Shown: positions 62,901 to 64,000 of the stretch, piece by piece
Numbering within the stretch: the first letter of the stretch is position 1
Layout of the letters: every line of letters begins with the position of its first letter
Source of the DNA: Erythrocercus mccallii
Lineage: Eukaryota; Chordata; Aves; Passeriformes; Dicruridae
Direction of reading: 5' to 3'
Assembly (NCBI GenBank): GCA_013397435.1
Contig: VZRG01000787.1
Span: 264,853 to 328,852 of the forward strand
DNA: 64,000 nt
Made by a program: the position numbers and the translations under genes
The notes under the pieces: generated by a model
Told to the model about the DNA's origin: nothing
The model's input: only the letters and a program-made list of their open reading frames with translations
Databases searched by the model: none

Positions 62901-63583
62901 TCACTTCAGTTCCACTCTGATCTGCAGCACAGTGGAGCATTCAAATGGCATTTGCTAAAAGTGAACACTGCACACACTACTACCAACTGTGTTTGGGACT
63001 TGGTGTGAAAATCAGGTCCTTTGGTTAGAAGCCCAGCACGGGGGCGTGGTGGTGAAGCATCCTCAGCTCCTGGCTTGGGAGCAGGGAGTCACCTGGCTCA
63101 GCCCAAGGCCCCGCACGAGGACTCACCATAGGCACTTCATTTTTAGGTGTAGCTACAGGAAGGGCTGCAGTGCACCCTCAGGAGATGTGCAGCTTTGTCC
63201 CCACCAGTGGAAGTGACACTGCCCGGAGCCCATGGCAGAGGGTGGCTGGAGGCTCTGCAGGGTTTGGCTTTGGATTGCTATTTACAGGCACTTCACTGTC
63301 CTCACACCTGTAAACTCTTGAGAACTGACCACAGCTGCAGGACCTTCTGTGGATTTCCATACAAGTGCACACCAATCCTACGCTACTACTTCCATGTAAA
63401 CATAAACCTCTTCACAAAAAATAAACGCATGCTACCAGTCTAAAGCCTAGAGCAATAAAAAGCCAGTTCAAGCTTAAATACACATTAAATAGCTTTGGAG
63501 TCAAATTAAATTAAAAGCTAAATTACAAGCATGTAAGATCTCTGTTGCTGCTGACTGATTATTTTCTAGCCCTGGGTCACACT
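59908..63583 (-). other. CD99L2: Probable 3' UTR of CD99L2
   Basis: Downstream (on the - strand) of the CD99L2 stop codon. AATAAA on the - strand lies at 62646-62651, 60637-60642, 60495-60500 and 59908-59913, giving possible 3' UTRs of 0.9 to 3.7 kb. It contains a CR1 piece and a 191-codon open frame that resembles nothing known. The true end needs transcript data. Confidence 0.45.
62765..62900 (-). mobile_element. CR1 LINE 3' fragment inside the probable CD99L2 3' UTR
   Basis: Reads on the + strand as agacagaatcccagaatgaa, aggttggaaaagtccaacct, aacctaacaccttctcat, aaaccatggcactgatgt: the reverse complement of a CR1 3' end. It is in the same orientation as CD99L2. Confidence 0.8.
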
Positions 63584-63648
63584 TTATATCTTCGCACTGT
63601 CTTGTTTTGGTGGTTCTGCTGACTGCGTTTCCAGGACTGAATATTTCA
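63584..63648 (-). CDS. CD99L2: CD99L2 (CD99 antigen-like 2), terminal coding exon
   Basis: On the - strand, acceptor ttctctctctccccag ends at 63649. The exon completes a split Val codon and encodes KYSVLETQSAEPPKQDSAKI, then TAA at 63586-63584. This matches the cytoplasmic C-terminus of human CD99L2 (KYS.L.TQSAEPP...). CD99L2 is a type I membrane glycoprotein of the CD99 family that acts in leukocyte passage through endothelium. In human it also lies tail to tail with MTMR1, which supports the call. Upstream exons (ectodomain, membrane segment) are beyond the right edge. Confidence 0.88.
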
Positions 63649-64000
63649 CTGGGGAGAGAGAGAAAAACCCGTGAGTACAACAGCACAGGACGGAACCAGG
63701 GCACAAGCAAGGGGTGCCCAGCACTGCCTGACTGCATGTGACACTGGAAAAGCCTTTGCAGCAGCCTTGATTGTCTGTCACTGAAAGAAACATCATGCTT
63801 CTCTTGTGCAGGACTCTCGATGGCTGGATACATGGAAGCCAAATGTTAACTGCCATCCTTACCAGCATGAGCTCCTTGGGCTCTTACCAGACTTTGTGTG
63901 AGGAAAGGGGTAAAAGCTCTGTGCTGGGTGTTTCACAAAAGCTGTAGCATCACCTAAGCGGTGCCATCATCAAAGGCACACAGCAGCTGCATGCAGCAGC
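63649..64000 (-). other. CD99L2: CD99L2 last intron (partial)
   Basis: Starts (on the - strand side) beyond the window and ends in a strong polypyrimidine tract and CAG. The open frames across it (63501-63868, - strand) only run into the exon and are not coding upstream of 63648. Confidence 0.75.

Overview
The window is ordinary vertebrate nuclear DNA, almost certainly from a bird. It has split genes with GT-AG introns and a GC-rich CpG island, and its only recognisable interspersed repeats are CR1-type LINE 3' fragments with the typical avian tail (ggttggact...gatct...tcttttccaa...attctgtgattct). It holds two complete or nearly complete head-to-tail paralogues on the + strand, MTM1 (myotubularin) and MTMR1 (myotubularin-related 1), plus the last coding exon of CD99L2 on the - strand at the right edge. 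This MTM1-MTMR1-CD99L2 order is the same as in human Xq28. No operon, phage, CRISPR array or other undescribed gene system was found.

Layout. 1-3061: intronic or upstream sequence of MTM1 with one CR1. 3062-19076: fourteen coding exons of MTM1, all joining in frame into a 602-residue protein with the catalytic motif HCSDGWDRT. 19077 to about 20960: MTM1 3' UTR with several candidate poly(A) signals. About 21830-22900: CpG-island promoter of MTMR1, interrupted by a 225-base run of N that hides the MTMR1 start codon and most of coding exon 1. 22410-56285: MTMR1, fourteen coding exons (the first truncated), 619 residues readable. Two candidate cassette microexons (24 and 51 nt, both phase 0) lie in its intron 2. 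56286-57370: MTMR1 3' UTR with two AATAAA signals. 57370-59900: gene-poor convergent intergenic DNA with a (GT)n tract. About 59900-63583: probable 3' UTR of CD99L2 (- strand). 63584-63648: CD99L2 terminal coding exon; 63649-64000: part of its last intron.

The two myotubularins have the same intron positions and phases throughout, and exons 6-14 are identical in length pair by pair, so this is an old tandem duplication. Both products keep the catalytic Cys and Arg and are expected to remove the 3-phosphate from PI3P and PI(3,5)P2 on endosomal membranes. MTM1 is especially important in muscle. The most useful items for a second look are the two MTMR1 microexons, the missing MTMR1 start in the gap, the NAGNAG acceptor of the last MTM1 exon, and the in-frame acceptor mimic inside exon 12 of both genes.
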